A DNA stretch of 64,000 nt. Origin: Limosilactobacillus sp. (GTDB lineage Bacteria; Bacillota; Bacilli; Lactobacillales; Lactobacillaceae). The notes under the pieces were generated by a model. The model worked only from the letters and a program-made list of their open reading frames with translations, made no database searches and was not told the origin of the DNA. A program made the translations under genes and the position numbers. The stretch is taken from contig NZ_JAKVPE010000001.1 of assembly GCF_022482365.1 (NCBI RefSeq), forward strand, positions 186,001-250,000, written 5' to 3'. The first letter of the stretch is position 1, and every line of letters starts with the position of its first letter. Shown here piece after piece: positions 45,779 through 57,556 of the stretch.

Positions 45779-46741
45779 ATGGACTGGACAGCAATCACGG
45801 TCGTGACCTCAAGCGAGGCCGTCGAAGCCGTTAGCTACATTCTCACCAACGAGGGAGCGCAGGGGGTCCAAATCGATGACGCCGCCGACTTTGCCAAGCT
45901 CAAGCCGGGGCGGTATGGCGATCACGGCGAGATCATTGATCCCCAAGAAATTCCCCACCGCAAGTCCGGCGCGGCGGTCACCGGCTACTTCCCGGCTAAG
46001 ACCTTTGTGCCGGAACTTTTACCGACGATTCGCCAGCGGGTGGCCAAGCTCAAGGATTACGGGCTCAATCCGGGTGAAAATGATGTTACTTCCGCAGTGG
46101 TCGATAATCAGCAGTGGTCGACGGTTTGGCAAAAGTACTACCACCCGCTGCGGGTCACCAACGAACTGACCATCGTGCCCGAGTGGGAGGACTACCAACC
46201 CCAGCAACCACAAGAAAAGCTTCTGATCCTGGATCCGGGGATGGCCTTTGGGACCGGAACTCACCCGACGACCGAACTGATGCTCCAGGCACTGGAGAAG
46301 GTCATTCGTGGTGGCGAATCTGTCTTGGACGTCGGCACCGGTTCCGGCGTCCTCAGCATTGCGGCCAAGCAACTGGGGGCCGGGGACGTGACCGCCTACG
46401 ACATTGATTCGGTCGCCGTTCGCTCTGCCAAGAAGAACCTGGCGCTCAACCCGGTTGCTGCCGACGTCAAGGTGGGCGTCAACAGCCTCCTGGACGGCAT
46501 TCACACCCAGGTCGATGTGGTAGTGGCTAACATTTTGGCCGAGATCATCGTGCCCCTGGTTCCCCAGGCCTTCGAAAACCTCAAGCCCGGTGGCTACTTC
46601 TTGACCTCGGGAATCATTGATGACAAGGCTGACCTGGTCCGGAAGACGATCAAGGACCAAGGGATGATTATTGACAGTGAGACGAAGATGAAGGATTGGC
46701 ACGGGATCATTGCCCACAAGCCGAGCGGGGATGAAGACTGA
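45779..46741 (+). CDS. prmA: Ribosomal protein L11 methyltransferase
   Basis: SAM-dependent methylation of ribosomal protein L11. 320 aa. N-terminal L11-recognition domain, then the Rossmann methyltransferase with [35 protein letters not shown] (about 182-200) and the NILAEII motif (catalytic-site NxLA). AAAGGAGG sits 7 nt before the ATG at 45779; the upstream in-frame start at 45743 is not supported. It overlaps rsmE by 1 nt (stop/start TGATG). Confidence 0.95.
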   Translation: MDWTAITVVTSSEAVEAVSYILTNEGAQGVQIDDAADFAKLKPGRYGDHGEIIDPQEIPHRKSGAAVTGYFPAKTFVPELLPTIRQRVAKLKDYGLNPGENDVTSAVVDNQQWSTVWQKYYHPLRVTNELTIVPEWEDYQPQQPQEKLLILDPGMAFGTGTHPTTELMLQALEKVIRGGESVLDVGTGSGVLSIAAKQLGAGDVTAYDIDSVAVRSAKKNLALNPVAADVKVGVNSLLDGIHTQVDVVVANILAEIIVPLVPQAFENLKPGGYFLTSGIIDDKADLVRKTIKDQGMIIDSETKMKDWHGIIAHKPSGDED

Positions 46742-47493
46742 TGCAACGCTACTTTTTAAATGCGACGGCTGACCAGGGGACCCTGGAGCTGCCCAAGGAG
46801 ATTGCCCACCACCTGGTGACGGTCCTGCGCGCCCAGCCGGGAGACCAAGTTGAATTGGCACTGGCCGATCGACAGGTTTACCTGGCTAGCGTTGTGAATA
46901 CTAAGCCAGCCCGGGTGGAGATTATCAAAAACCTGCACCGGAATAGTGAGCTGCCCATCCACGTCACCTTGCTGTGCGGCCTGCCTAAGACCAAGGAAAA
47001 GCCGGAGTTGATTGTGCAAAAGGCGACTGAGCTCGGGGCCGAGCAAATTGTCTTCTTTGAATCAACCCGGTCCGTCAGCCACTGGAACGCCAGCAAGCAG
47101 GACAAAAAACTTGCTCGCCTGCAAAAGATTGCCGACGGAGCGGCCGAACAGTCGCACCGCAACCTGCAGCCGACGGTGGCCTATTGTCCGAACCTGACTC
47201 AGGCACTGGCGACTTATCAGGCCGATGCGCGGGTCGTTGCCTGGGAGGAGTCGGCCAAGCAGGGTGAGACTAGTGCCCTTCACCAGGTGCTTTCCCAGCT
47301 AACGGCGGGTCAGTCGATTGTGGCAATCTTTGGGCCCGAGGGTGGTTTGACGGAGCAGGAGATCGATCAGATGACGGCGGCCGGTGTCGTTCCGGTTGGC
47401 CTGGGTCCCCGGATTCTGCGTACGGAAACGGCGCCGCTTTATTTCATGGCCGCCGTGTCCTACGCCAGTGAATTAGCACTTCAGCGACGTTAA
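46741..47493 (+). CDS. rsmE: 16S rRNA (uracil-1498-N3)-methyltransferase
   Basis: Methylates U1498 in helix 44 of 16S rRNA. 250 aa, PUA-like N-terminus and SPOUT (knotted) C-terminal domain with FGPEGGLTEQEIDQM (about 198-212) and LGPRILRTETAPLY (about 221-234) forming the SAM site. Coupled to prmA by overlapping stop and start. Confidence 0.95.
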   Translation: MQRYFLNATADQGTLELPKEIAHHLVTVLRAQPGDQVELALADRQVYLASVVNTKPARVEIIKNLHRNSELPIHVTLLCGLPKTKEKPELIVQKATELGAEQIVFFESTRSVSHWNASKQDKKLARLQKIADGAAEQSHRNLQPTVAYCPNLTQALATYQADARVVAWEESAKQGETSALHQVLSQLTAGQSIVAIFGPEGGLTEQEIDQMTAAGVVPVGLGPRILRTETAPLYFMAAVSYASELALQRR

Positions 47494-47554
47494 GGCCGGG
47501 CGAACTGTGATACAATAAAGCAAATTAATAATAGATAATAAGGTGTTGAAGAGA

Positions 47555-47887
47555 ATGGCAAGAATTAAGATTGGACGGTTGAGTTTTGACAAGTGGTTAT
47601 GGGGATTGGGCATAGTCTTTGGGATGCTGATCCCGGTGCTGACGCATAAGCTCCCGTTTTTACCCCGGGTGCAATGGGTGGAGATTGTCCTGCTGCTAAT
47701 CAACGGGATCTATAGCATCTGGCTGGGCCGTTACCTGGCTCGCAAGGAAATGTCGACCTGGCTGCTGCTGGTCTTCCCCGGGTTGTTCCTGATCGCGGCG
47801 TACTTCTTCCTGCCACGCTACACGTACTTTTTGGCACCGGCCTACTGGGCAATTAGCTACCTGGCGTGTGCAATGCGTCGGGAATAA
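47555..47887 (+). CDS. Small membrane protein
   Basis: 110 aa with three or four hydrophobic segments (WLWGLGIVFGMLIPVL, IVLLLINGIYSIWLG, WLLLVFPGLFLIAAYFFL, and a short C-terminal span). ATG at 47555, 9 nt after AAGGTG; a GTG at 47543 is in frame but overlaps the ribosome binding site. A TACAAT -10 lies near 47510. Family unknown. Just before the (p)ppGpp synthetase. Confidence 0.75.
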   Translation: MARIKIGRLSFDKWLWGLGIVFGMLIPVLTHKLPFLPRVQWVEIVLLLINGIYSIWLGRYLARKEMSTWLLLVFPGLFLIAAYFFLPRYTYFLAPAYWAISYLACAMRRE

Positions 47888-47908
47888 TGATAATAGGGGG
47901 GACTGGGA

Positions 47909-50146
<2,238 letters not shown>

Positions 50147-50161
50147 AAAGGAATTAAAAAG

Positions 50162-50599
50162 ATGCGAATTGTATTGCAAAAGGTGAGTCACGCCCAGGTT
50201 AGCATTGACGGCACGGTCGTCGGCAAGATCGGCCCGGGCTACATGCTTTTGGTTGGCTTTGCTCCAGACGACACCGACGAACAACTCGACTACCTGGTTC
50301 ATAAGGTGGTCAACCTGCGGGTCTTCGAGGACGAAAACGGTAAGATGAACAAGGGGCTCAAGGATGTCAACGGTGAAATCCTGTCGATCTCCCAGTTCAC
50401 CCTCTATGCCGATACCCGTCACGGGAACCGGCCGGGCTTCACCGACGCCGCCAGACCAGAGATCGCCGAACCACTCTATGACCGCTTCAACGAGAAGCTG
50501 GCGGCAACCGGGGTTCACGTCGAAACCGGACGCTTCGGTGCTGACATGCAGGTCGATCTGGAAAACGACGGGCCGATCACGATTATCTATGAAAAATAA
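50162..50599 (+). CDS. dtd: D-aminoacyl-tRNA deacylase
   Basis: Removes D-amino acids mischarged on tRNA. 145 aa. [21 protein letters not shown] (about 79-99) and the cross-subunit GP motif in NDGPITII at the C-terminus are intact. Cotranscribed with the RSH gene. A hairpin (AAAGGAGTTCCG with CGGAACTCCTTTT, about 50605-50637) ends it. Confidence 0.95.
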   Translation: MRIVLQKVSHAQVSIDGTVVGKIGPGYMLLVGFAPDDTDEQLDYLVHKVVNLRVFEDENGKMNKGLKDVNGEILSISQFTLYADTRHGNRPGFTDAARPEIAEPLYDRFNEKLAATGVHVETGRFGADMQVDLENDGPITIIYEK

Positions 50600-50602
50600 C
50601 GT

Positions 50603-50640
50603 TAAAAGGAGTTCCGCACCAAAACGGAACTCCTTTTCTA
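50603..50640. terminator. Bidirectional terminator after dtd
   Basis: AAAAGGAGTTCCG pairs with CGGAACTCCTTTT around a short loop, serving dtd (+) and the kinase gene (-). Confidence 0.85.
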
Positions 50641-50644
50641 TTAG

Positions 50645-51493
50645 TTAATATTGGCTAAGAATCCGGTCGACAGCATCACCGTAGCTTTCGCCGAAGAGGA
50701 CCAAGTGCATGCAGAGGTAGTAGAACCGGTACCAGGGTAGGCGGTCATTGATGCCTGGGGTAAAGGGGTACTGGGCGGCGTAGGCCTGGTAGAATTCCTG
50801 GTCGAAGCCCCCGAAGACGGTCGTCATTGCCAGGTCGAATTCGCGATCCCCGTAAACGGCGTCGGGATCAATCAGGTAGGGCTCGTCGTTTGCAAACATG
50901 AAGTTGCCGGCCCAGAGATCCCCGTGCAGGAGACTGGGCTTAACGGTGTGCTCCTGGTAGTAGGCGGTGAACTGCTTGACAAGCTGGTCAAAGTGCTCCT
51001 GACGCCAGCGGTTCCAGCGGCCGCGCTCTGCGGCGACCTTGACCTCGGGCAAGAGGCGCTGGTTGACGTAAAAGTCCGCCCAGCTCCGGTTCCAGGAATT
51101 ATCCTTCACCAGGGCCTTGGTGCGGTGGTTGTCGACAAAGCCAAACTGGCCGTTGGCACTCTCCTGCTGGTGCATGGTGGCCACCGCCCGACCGAGCGCG
51201 GCCTGGCTGCCGGCGCTCTCGTCCAGCCAGTTGAGGACCAGGTAGGCGTTGCCGTCAATCACGCCATTGTGCAGCGGTGTCGGAGTGTTGGTGACCTTGC
51301 CGATCGCCTTTAAGCCGTTGATTTCGTGTTGAAAGTAGGTCGCCGGCTGGTTGGGCTGGATCTTGATGAAGTAGGAATGCCCATCGGCCTCGATGCGGTA
51401 GGATTCGTTGATGTCCCCGCCGCTGACCGGTTGGAAGCTGTCCAGCTTTTTGAAGGGCAGCTGTGCAAACCAGGCTTGATTTAACTTACTCAT
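50645..51493 (-). CDS. Fructosamine kinase family protein
   Basis: 282 aa with a protein-kinase-like fold of the aminoglycoside phosphotransferase/fructosamine kinase group. VSGGDINESYRIEADGHSYFIKIQ (N-lobe with Lys), LLHGDLWAGNFMF (catalytic Asp, about residue 192) and LIDPDAVYGDREFDLAM (metal-binding Asp) are clear. Family members phosphorylate fructosamines or ribulosamines for protein deglycation; the exact substrate is not shown. ATG at 51493 after AGGAAG. Confidence 0.88.
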   Translation of the reverse strand: MSKLNQAWFAQLPFKKLDSFQPVSGGDINESYRIEADGHSYFIKIQPNQPATYFQHEINGLKAIGKVTNTPTPLHNGVIDGNAYLVLNWLDESAGSQAALGRAVATMHQQESANGQFGFVDNHRTKALVKDNSWNRSWADFYVNQRLLPEVKVAAERGRWNRWRQEHFDQLVKQFTAYYQEHTVKPSLLHGDLWAGNFMFANDEPYLIDPDAVYGDREFDLAMTTVFGGFDQEFYQAYAAQYPFTPGINDRLPWYRFYYLCMHLVLFGESYGDAVDRILSQY

Positions 51494-51552
51494 AAAAACC
51501 ACTTCCTTTCCTCTAATCCTAAGGTTAATCGGGGGAAAAGCAAGGCAGCGTA

Positions 51553-51581
51553 TTGACTTTCGGAGGGGAGACGAGTAAGGT
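51553..51581 (+). promoter_or_regulatory. Promoter of the aspS T-box transcript
   Basis: TTGACT (51553-51558), 17-nt spacer, TAAGGT (51576-51581). Confidence 0.6.
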
Positions 51582-51587
51582 AAAAAC

Positions 51588-51800
51588 TGAAAATTTGATA
51601 TTCGTGACCGATAATAAAAGAATGCTCGACCACTAGGAAAGACAGCGAGCGGGGTTGGTGTAAGCCCGTATGACGAGTGCTCGATTGACGCTTTTTAGGT
51701 TTGGGACGTGTCCCCGTCAGAGTCTGACGTTATCATGAGTAGATACCAAGGTGGTACCGTGCATTTGCACCCTTGCAGTCGGCAGGGGCGCTTTTTTATT
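51588..51800 (+). promoter_or_regulatory. T-box riboswitch upstream of aspS
   Basis: The T-box core AAGGTGGTACCGTGC lies at 51748-51762, followed by a terminator (GCACCCTTGC..GCAGGGGCGC, then T7, about 51767-51797). A GAC triplet at 51672-51674, at the 3' side of the large first stem, is a fitting Asp specifier. Uncharged tRNA-Asp would stabilise the antiterminator and switch on aspS. Confidence 0.88.
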
Positions 51801-51833
51801 ATTTTCATGGATAAAAAGGAGCAGAACAAGAGA

Positions 51834-53618
51834 ATGAAGCGAACTAATTACGCTGGGGACACCAGCGAACAACAAGTTGGTCAAGAAGTCGTCCTCAAGG
51901 GTTGGGTGGCCAAGCGCCGGAATCTCGGTGGCCTGATCTTCATCGACCTGTGGGACCGCGAAGGCATCGTTCAGCTGGTCTTCAACGAAAAAGAAAATCC
52001 GGAGGCCTTCAAGGTGGCTAACGCGGTGCGGAACCAATACGTCCTGGAGGTCCAGGGGAAGGTTCAATTGCGGGCCGAAAAGGAAATCAACCCCGACATG
52101 AAGACTGGGAAGGTCGAAGTTGCCGTTGAGACGATCAAGGTCCTGGCCCAATCCGAAACGACGCCGTTCGACATTACCGACGGCGTGGACGCTTCCGAGG
52201 ATCTGCGGATGAAATACCGCTACCTCGACCTGCGGCGGCCGGAAATGATGAAGAAGCTGATGCTGCGGTCCAAGGTGACCCACGTCGTTCACCGTTACTT
52301 TGAAAAGAACGGCTTCCTGGACGTGGAAACCCCTGACCTGACCCGGTCCACGCCAGAAGGGGCCCGGGACTACATCGTGCCTTCCCGGGTTTATCCTGGT
52401 CACTTCTATGCCCTGCCGCAGTCACCCCAGCTTTTCAAGCAATTGCTGATGGCCGCTGGGGTCGACAAGTACTACCAGATCGCCAAGTGTTTCCGGGACG
52501 AGGACCTGCGTGGTGACCGTCAGCCGGAATTCACCCAGATCGATACCGAAATGAGCTTTGCGACGCCGGAAGAGATCCAGGACATGACGGAAGGTCTGAT
52601 CAAGGACGTCATGAAGGAAGTTCTCGGCATCGACGTTAAATTACCGTTCCCACGGATGGAATGGCAGGACGCCATGGACAAGTACGGGACTGACAAGCCA
52701 GACACCCGCTTTGGCATGCTGATCCACGACTTAAACGACATCGTCAAGGACTCCTCCTTCAAGGTCTTCTCCGGCACGGTTGCTGCGGGCAACTACGTCC
52801 GGGCAATCGCCGTTCCGGGTGGGGCCGACAAGTACTCCCGCAAGGACATCTCCAAGCAGGAAGACTACATCAAACGTTACGGCGCCAAGGGCCTGGCCTG
52901 GGTCAAGGTCACCGCGGACGGTTACAGCGGTCCGGTTGCCAAGTTCCTGGGTGACCAGGCTGACGCCATCAATGCCGAGTTGGGCGCCAAGACCGGTGAC
53001 CTGATCCTCTTTGTTGCCGGCAGCTTCCACGTGGTTTGTGACTCCCTGGGCTACCTGCGGCGTCACTTTGGCGAAGAACTGGGGCTGACCAACCCGAACC
53101 AGTGGAACTACGTCTGGGTTGTCAACTGGCCAATGTTTGAATACGACGAAGGCTTCGGTAAGTGGATCGCGGCTCACCACCCGTTCACGATGCTCAACCC
53201 CGAAGACCTGCACTACTTAGAAGACGGCGAGGACCCGCACAAGGCCCACGCCCAGAGTTACGACATCGTCTTGAACGGTCAGGAAATTGGTGGGGGTTCC
53301 ATCCGTATCCACGATCCAAAGGTCCAGGAGAAGGTTTTGAAGGCCCTCGGCTACACCAAGGAACGTGCCGAGGCCCGCTTCGGCTTTCTGCTTAAAGCCC
53401 TGACGCTGGGGATGCCGCCCGAGGGTGGTCTGGCCATTGGTTTGGACCGCTGGGTAATGTTCTTGGCCCAGGCCGACAACATTCGGGACGTCATCGCCTT
53501 CCCGAAGAACTCCAAGGCGGTCGAACCGCTGACGGCTGCACCTGGCAAGGTCAGTGCTCAGCAACTTGACGACCTGAAGATCGAGTTCGGTGACAAGGTT
53601 GACTACAAGTTGGATTAA
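51834..53618 (+). CDS. aspS: Aspartyl-tRNA synthetase
   Basis: Charges tRNA-Asp; bacterial class IIb enzyme, 594 aa. N-terminal OB fold ([26 protein letters not shown]), catalytic core with [18 protein letters not shown] (motif 2) and GLDRWVMFL (motif 3), and the GAD insertion. The ATG at 51834 gives the family N-terminus; in-frame starts further upstream (51708, 51808) lie in the T-box or before the ribosome binding site. In several lactobacilli hisS precedes aspS in one T-box transcript; here aspS stands alone. Confidence 0.96.
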   Translation: MKRTNYAGDTSEQQVGQEVVLKGWVAKRRNLGGLIFIDLWDREGIVQLVFNEKENPEAFKVANAVRNQYVLEVQGKVQLRAEKEINPDMKTGKVEVAVETIKVLAQSETTPFDITDGVDASEDLRMKYRYLDLRRPEMMKKLMLRSKVTHVVHRYFEKNGFLDVETPDLTRSTPEGARDYIVPSRVYPGHFYALPQSPQLFKQLLMAAGVDKYYQIAKCFRDEDLRGDRQPEFTQIDTEMSFATPEEIQDMTEGLIKDVMKEVLGIDVKLPFPRMEWQDAMDKYGTDKPDTRFGMLIHDLNDIVKDSSFKVFSGTVAAGNYVRAIAVPGGADKYSRKDISKQEDYIKRYGAKGLAWVKVTADGYSGPVAKFLGDQADAINAELGAKTGDLILFVAGSFHVVCDSLGYLRRHFGEELGLTNPNQWNYVWVVNWPMFEYDEGFGKWIAAHHPFTMLNPEDLHYLEDGEDPHKAHAQSYDIVLNGQEIGGGSIRIHDPKVQEKVLKALGYTKERAEARFGFLLKALTLGMPPEGGLAIGLDRWVMFLAQADNIRDVIAFPKNSKAVEPLTAAPGKVSAQQLDDLKIEFGDKVDYKLD

Positions 53619-53624
53619 AATGAA

Positions 53625-53658
53625 GAGCATCCTGGCGATGGCCGGGGTGCTTTTTTAC
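53625..53658 (+). terminator. Terminator after aspS
   Basis: AGCATCCTGGC pairs with GCCGGGGTGCT (wobbles) around GATG, then T6. Confidence 0.8.
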
Positions 53659-53677
53659 TAAAAAGGGGACGACAAAC

Positions 53678-54820
53678 TTGAAATTTGTGATTGCACCGGA
53701 TTCGTTTAAAGGAAGCCTGACCGCCAAGGAGACGGCCCAGGCGATTGCCGACGGGTTGCGGCGGATCTTCCCGACTGCCGACTATAAGCTGGTCCCGATG
53801 GCTGATGGTGGGGAAGGCACCGTCCAGGCCCTGGTCGACGCCACGGCGGGCCGATTCATCGAAAGAAAGGTCACCGGACCCCTGGGCAAACCGGTTCGGG
53901 CCCAGTATGGCCTGCTGGGGGATGGACAGACAGCCGTGATTGAAATGGCCGCGGCCAGCGGGATCCAGTACGTCGATGAGCAGACCCATAACCCGCTGGT
54001 AACGACGACCTATGGCACCGGTGAACTGATCCAGGACGCGGCTCACCGCGGCGCTCGCCAGATCATCATCGGCCTGGGCGGCAGCGCGACAACCGATGGC
54101 GGCGCCGGGATGGCCCAGGCCCTCGGCGTCCACCTGCTGGATCAAGCCGGTCAGGAGTTGCCGGCCGGCGGGGGTGCACTGGATTGCCTTGCCAGAATTG
54201 ACACCGGGGACCGCGATCCGGCGCTTGCCAGGGTCAAAATCAAGCTGGCCGCCGACGTCACCAACCCGCTGACTGGACCCCAGGGGGCGGCGGCCGTCTT
54301 CGGCCCGCAAAAGGGTGCCACCCCGGCGATGGTCCAAACGCTGGATGCCAACCTCCACCACTTTGCCCGTGTCGTTTGCCGGGACCTGGACGTAGATCTT
54401 GAGAAAACTGCTGGTGCCGGTGCCGCCGGGGGCCTGGGTTTTGGCCTGCTGGCCTTTACCAATGCCGAGATGCATCACGGGGTGGATCTGGTGATGGCCT
54501 GCAACCACCTGGCTGACCAGTTAGCGGGTGCCGACTATGTGTTTACCGGCGAGGGGAGTCTTGACTTTCAAACCCAGTTCGGCAAGGCGCCGTTCGGGGT
54601 CGCCCGGTTAGCGAGCCGGGTCGCTCCCGAAGCACCGGTGATTGGCCTGGCCGGTCGCCTGGGTCCGGGTGCCGCCAAATTATACGACTGTGGCTTCACG
54701 GCGCTCTTTGCTAGCCCGACCGGGGCGAAGAGCCTTCAAGCGGCCTGTGCAAGTGCGGTGGATGACCTAACGACGACGGCGGAAAACATTGCAAGGCTGA
54801 TCAAAGTGCGTTGCCCATAA
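53678..54820 (+). CDS. garK: Glycerate kinase
   Basis: Phosphorylates glycerate with ATP (GarK/GlxK family). 380 aa. Typical blocks: IAPDSFKGSLTAKETAQAIA (about 4-23), MADGGEGTVQAL (about 42-53), GLGGSATTDGGAGMAQALG (about 131-149) and TGEGSLDFQTQFGKAP (about 289-304). TTG start with AAAAAGGGG upstream. A monocistronic unit bounded by terminators. Confidence 0.94.
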   Translation: MKFVIAPDSFKGSLTAKETAQAIADGLRRIFPTADYKLVPMADGGEGTVQALVDATAGRFIERKVTGPLGKPVRAQYGLLGDGQTAVIEMAAASGIQYVDEQTHNPLVTTTYGTGELIQDAAHRGARQIIIGLGGSATTDGGAGMAQALGVHLLDQAGQELPAGGGALDCLARIDTGDRDPALARVKIKLAADVTNPLTGPQGAAAVFGPQKGATPAMVQTLDANLHHFARVVCRDLDVDLEKTAGAGAAGGLGFGLLAFTNAEMHHGVDLVMACNHLADQLAGADYVFTGEGSLDFQTQFGKAPFGVARLASRVAPEAPVIGLAGRLGPGAAKLYDCGFTALFASPTGAKSLQAACASAVDDLTTTAENIARLIKVRCP

Positions 54821-54863
54821 AGATGGCGGGATGTCAATGATGACATTCCGTCATCTTTTTTTG
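54819..54863 (+). terminator. Terminator after glycerate kinase
   Basis: AAAGATGGCGGGATGTCA pairs with TGACATTCCGTCATCTTT around ATGA, then T7. Confidence 0.9.
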
Positions 54864-54984
54864 TGAAAAAATATTTATACGGATGACCACCGGTTGCGGG
54901 CGCTTTTAACGAATAAGACGAACGATAAATAGAATTTTGCCTTCAATAAAGAATATTTATTAAATCCTTTTACCTTAAGCTATA

Positions 54985-55013
54985 TTGACAGTTATAACGT
55001 TTTACTTTAGAAT
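54985..55013 (+). promoter_or_regulatory. Promoter of the LPXTG protein gene
   Basis: TTGACA (54985-54990), 17-nt spacer, TAGAAT (55008-55013). The upstream 100 bp are AT-rich, unlike the flanking genes. Confidence 0.8.
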
Positions 55014-55053
55014 GCAAAACGTGCTGATAAATAAAGTTGAGGAGTAAATTGGA

Positions 55054-57498
55054 ATGAGAAAAATTGGGAAGTTAACTGCTTTCCTGGTTGTCTCGGCGTG
55101 CTTCTTAGCTAGTTTTGCATTTTTAACAAAAACTGTTCACGCGGCCGATAATAGTTCGGTAACGCAAGCACAAACAACGGCAGCAGTGCCGACTACTAAT
55201 CCGCCAACCGGCAGTGCAGTAGAAAATAGTGAACAGGGGACCGCGGGTTCAAACGCAGCGTCGACACCAGCACAGGCGACGCAGCAAGAATCAAATGCGG
55301 CCCCTGCTCCCGCACCTTCACAAGTGAATAATTCGACAACTCAGAGTCGGGATGTTAGCAATCGTATTACTAGCATTGACGTCACGAGTTTGGACACTGG
55401 TAAGGCTGAGGCTACCTATAATGATGGTGCTCGTTTGAAGGTGAAGGGTATGTTCAGTGATGCTGCTGGTAAGATTCATGAAAATGATTTTATCAAGATC
55501 ACTTGGCCCTTAGATACGAGTGCCAAAGCATATATTCAAGGCTTTAATGGTGGTAAGGATGTTGCAATTGATGGGATCAATGTTGGTCGCTATCAAGTTA
55601 GCGAAACTGGTGCCATTTTAACGTTTAACAAGAACATCGAAAACTTTACAGAAGATGTTCATGGGGACTTTTCCTTTGAAGTTCAAGCCCGTAACCTTGA
55701 TACTGAAGATCATAATCTGACCTTTTCCTCTGGTAACGAGGTAAAGGTCATCACTGAAAAAGGACAAAGCAATACACCACAGGAAGGACCAGGCCATAAA
55801 GCTTGGCAGGGATCTAAGGTCGGTGATATTCGTACGAAGGATGATGGCACGCGTTACATTATGTGGGGTGTTTATCTCAATAGTGACGCCGCTTACCTGG
55901 ATGATGATATTGTAATGACTGATCCAATTGGTGATGGGATGAAGCTTGATACTTCTGATCCTTCATCGATTTACTTCTACATTGACGGTAAATCATACAA
56001 CTTGAAGGAGTTCAAGCAGGCATTCCCAACGGTTCGTCTGACTACTGATGACAATGTCTTAAAGCTGACACTAGATCGTAATTACTTTAGCGGTCGGTCA
56101 GTAATGGTTGGTTACAAGACCATCTTAACTAACACGTCACTGCCTAATTACGACAACACCGCGACGGTAACTTACCGTTTGAGTGGCGAAAAGCAACCGA
56201 CGACGGTTCACTGGTCAAAGACTGTTAAAAATATCGCCTTCGATGCTCATGTTTACGGGACGAATCCTCGCGAACTGAAAATCATCAAGCAGTATCAAGA
56301 TGATGATGGTTCAACTAAGACGGCCCAAGGGGTAGTTTTTGAAATCACATACCCTGATGGCAAGACGGTAAAGAAAACGACTGATGCAAAGGGGATTATC
56401 GATCTGACGGACCTGGATGCTGGTACTTACATGATTAAGGAAATTTCAGCACCAAGTTACTTGGAAGTGAGCGATCAGACTTGGAAATACGTGGTTTCTG
56501 CGAAGGAAAAAGGCCAGGGATTGATAGTTACTGATAAGAAGAAATTTTCGATGCCGTGGAAGCCGTTAACTCCAGCGAAGAAGCCGGCAACGGATTACAG
56601 TAACACGCATGCATGGTATCCGCTGACACCAGCAACAAAGCCAGCAACGGATTACAGCAACACACATGCATGGTACCCGTTAACTCCAGCGAAGAAGCCG
56701 GCAACGGATTACAGTAACACACATGCATGGTACCCGTTAACTCCAGCGAAGAAGCCGGCAACGGATTACAGCAACACGCATGCATGGTATCCGTTAACTC
56801 CAGCGAAGAAGCCGGCAACGGATTACAGTAACACACATGCATGGTACCCGTTAACTCCAGCAACGAAGCCATCCACTGAAACATCAATTCCGTGGACGCC
56901 ACTGACTCCAGCGAAGGAAGTTAAGCCATGGACACCGCTGACCCCGTCAACGAAGGTAATTCCGTGGACAGACTACAGTAACAACAAGTCTCAAACTGTA
57001 ATCCCATGGACAGATTACAGTAATAATAAGTCCAAGACGGTAATTCCGTGGACGCCACTGGTTCCGCAGGACGTTCCAAGCCTGGAACCGGGTAAACGTG
57101 CTCAGGATTCGGCCACGCCGACTACCGAGGACGTAATTCCGTGGACGTCGCTGACGCCTTCTACGCCGGCAACGTCAAATGAAAATCAGCCAACGACTGA
57201 TGATTCAACGATGCCAAGCGCCACGACGACGAGTGAAACTGACCTGGCAGTGCCAGAGGATGTTCCTACTTCGTCCACGCCACAGCAACCAGTTGTCGAA
57301 AATACTTCACAGCCGGTGTTGGCAACGACGGATCGGGTTCTGCCCGCTTCAACAATCAAGACTGACACTCAAGAAAATGTTGTTCGTGGCAATCAATTGC
57401 CGCAAACTGGAAATAATAAAAATGCACAACTAGCAATCTTTATGCTGGGTGGCCTCCTGCTGGTCGCCAGCCTGGCAGTTGCACCGAAGAGAAACTAG
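55054..57498 (+). CDS. LPXTG-anchored repeat-containing surface adhesin
   Basis: 814 aa, exported and sortase-anchored. Signal peptide about 1-30 (..KTVHA, then ADNSS). A Thr/Ala/Gln/Pro-rich linker (31-105), then a region like the Ig-fold adhesion modules of Sdr-type surface proteins (about 105-395), a Cna_B/SpaA-like domain (about 405-490, ELKIIKQYQDDDG..GTYMIKEISAPS), and five exact-length 19-aa repeats (KKPATDYSNTHAWYPLTPA type). A run of PWTPLTPA/WTDYSNNKS variants follows, then LPQTG (from about 782), a hydrophobic span and the KRN tail. Codon use and GC differ from neighbouring housekeeping genes, suggesting transfer or fast evolution. Ligand unknown. Confidence 0.93.
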   Translation: MRKIGKLTAFLVVSACFLASFAFLTKTVHAADNSSVTQAQTTAAVPTTNPPTGSAVENSEQGTAGSNAASTPAQATQQESNAAPAPAPSQVNNSTTQSRDVSNRITSIDVTSLDTGKAEATYNDGARLKVKGMFSDAAGKIHENDFIKITWPLDTSAKAYIQGFNGGKDVAIDGINVGRYQVSETGAILTFNKNIENFTEDVHGDFSFEVQARNLDTEDHNLTFSSGNEVKVITEKGQSNTPQEGPGHKAWQGSKVGDIRTKDDGTRYIMWGVYLNSDAAYLDDDIVMTDPIGDGMKLDTSDPSSIYFYIDGKSYNLKEFKQAFPTVRLTTDDNVLKLTLDRNYFSGRSVMVGYKTILTNTSLPNYDNTATVTYRLSGEKQPTTVHWSKTVKNIAFDAHVYGTNPRELKIIKQYQDDDGSTKTAQGVVFEITYPDGKTVKKTTDAKGIIDLTDLDAGTYMIKEISAPSYLEVSDQTWKYVVSAKEKGQGLIVTDKKKFSMPWKPLTPAKKPATDYSNTHAWYPLTPATKPATDYSNTHAWYPLTPAKKPATDYSNTHAWYPLTPAKKPATDYSNTHAWYPLTPAKKPATDYSNTHAWYPLTPATKPSTETSIPWTPLTPAKEVKPWTPLTPSTKVIPWTDYSNNKSQTVIPWTDYSNNKSKTVIPWTPLVPQDVPSLEPGKRAQDSATPTTEDVIPWTSLTPSTPATSNENQPTTDDSTMPSATTTSETDLAVPEDVPTSSTPQQPVVENTSQPVLATTDRVLPASTIKTDTQENVVRGNQLPQTGNNKNAQLAIFMLGGLLLVASLAVAPKRN
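56575..56859 (+). repeat. Five tandem 57-bp repeats in the adhesin gene
   Basis: Units begin at 56575, 56632, 56689, 56746 and 56803. Each encodes 19 residues around DYSNTHAWYP. The units differ by only a few synonymous bases and a Lys/Thr swap, showing recent expansion or homogenisation. Confidence 0.95.
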
Positions 57499-57502
57499 GA
57501 CA

Positions 57503-57547
57503 GCAAAAAAAGCTATGCAGATAGTCGCATCTGCATGGCTTTTTTTC
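57503..57547. terminator. Bidirectional terminator after the adhesin gene
   Basis: AAAAAAAGCTATGCAGAT pairs with ATCTGCATGGCTTTTTTT (one wobble) around AGTCGC. It serves the adhesin (+) and the ABC operon (-). Confidence 0.9.
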
Positions 57548-57556
57548 GTCCATTGG

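Noticed and set aside
51708-51833. Upstream extension of the AspRS reading frame
   Set aside because: The extra 42 codons run through the T-box core and terminator. The family N-terminus begins at 51834, after AAGGAG.
56575-56859. CRISPR-like array
   Set aside because: The 57-bp units are contiguous with no spacers and encode in-frame peptide repeats of a surface protein.
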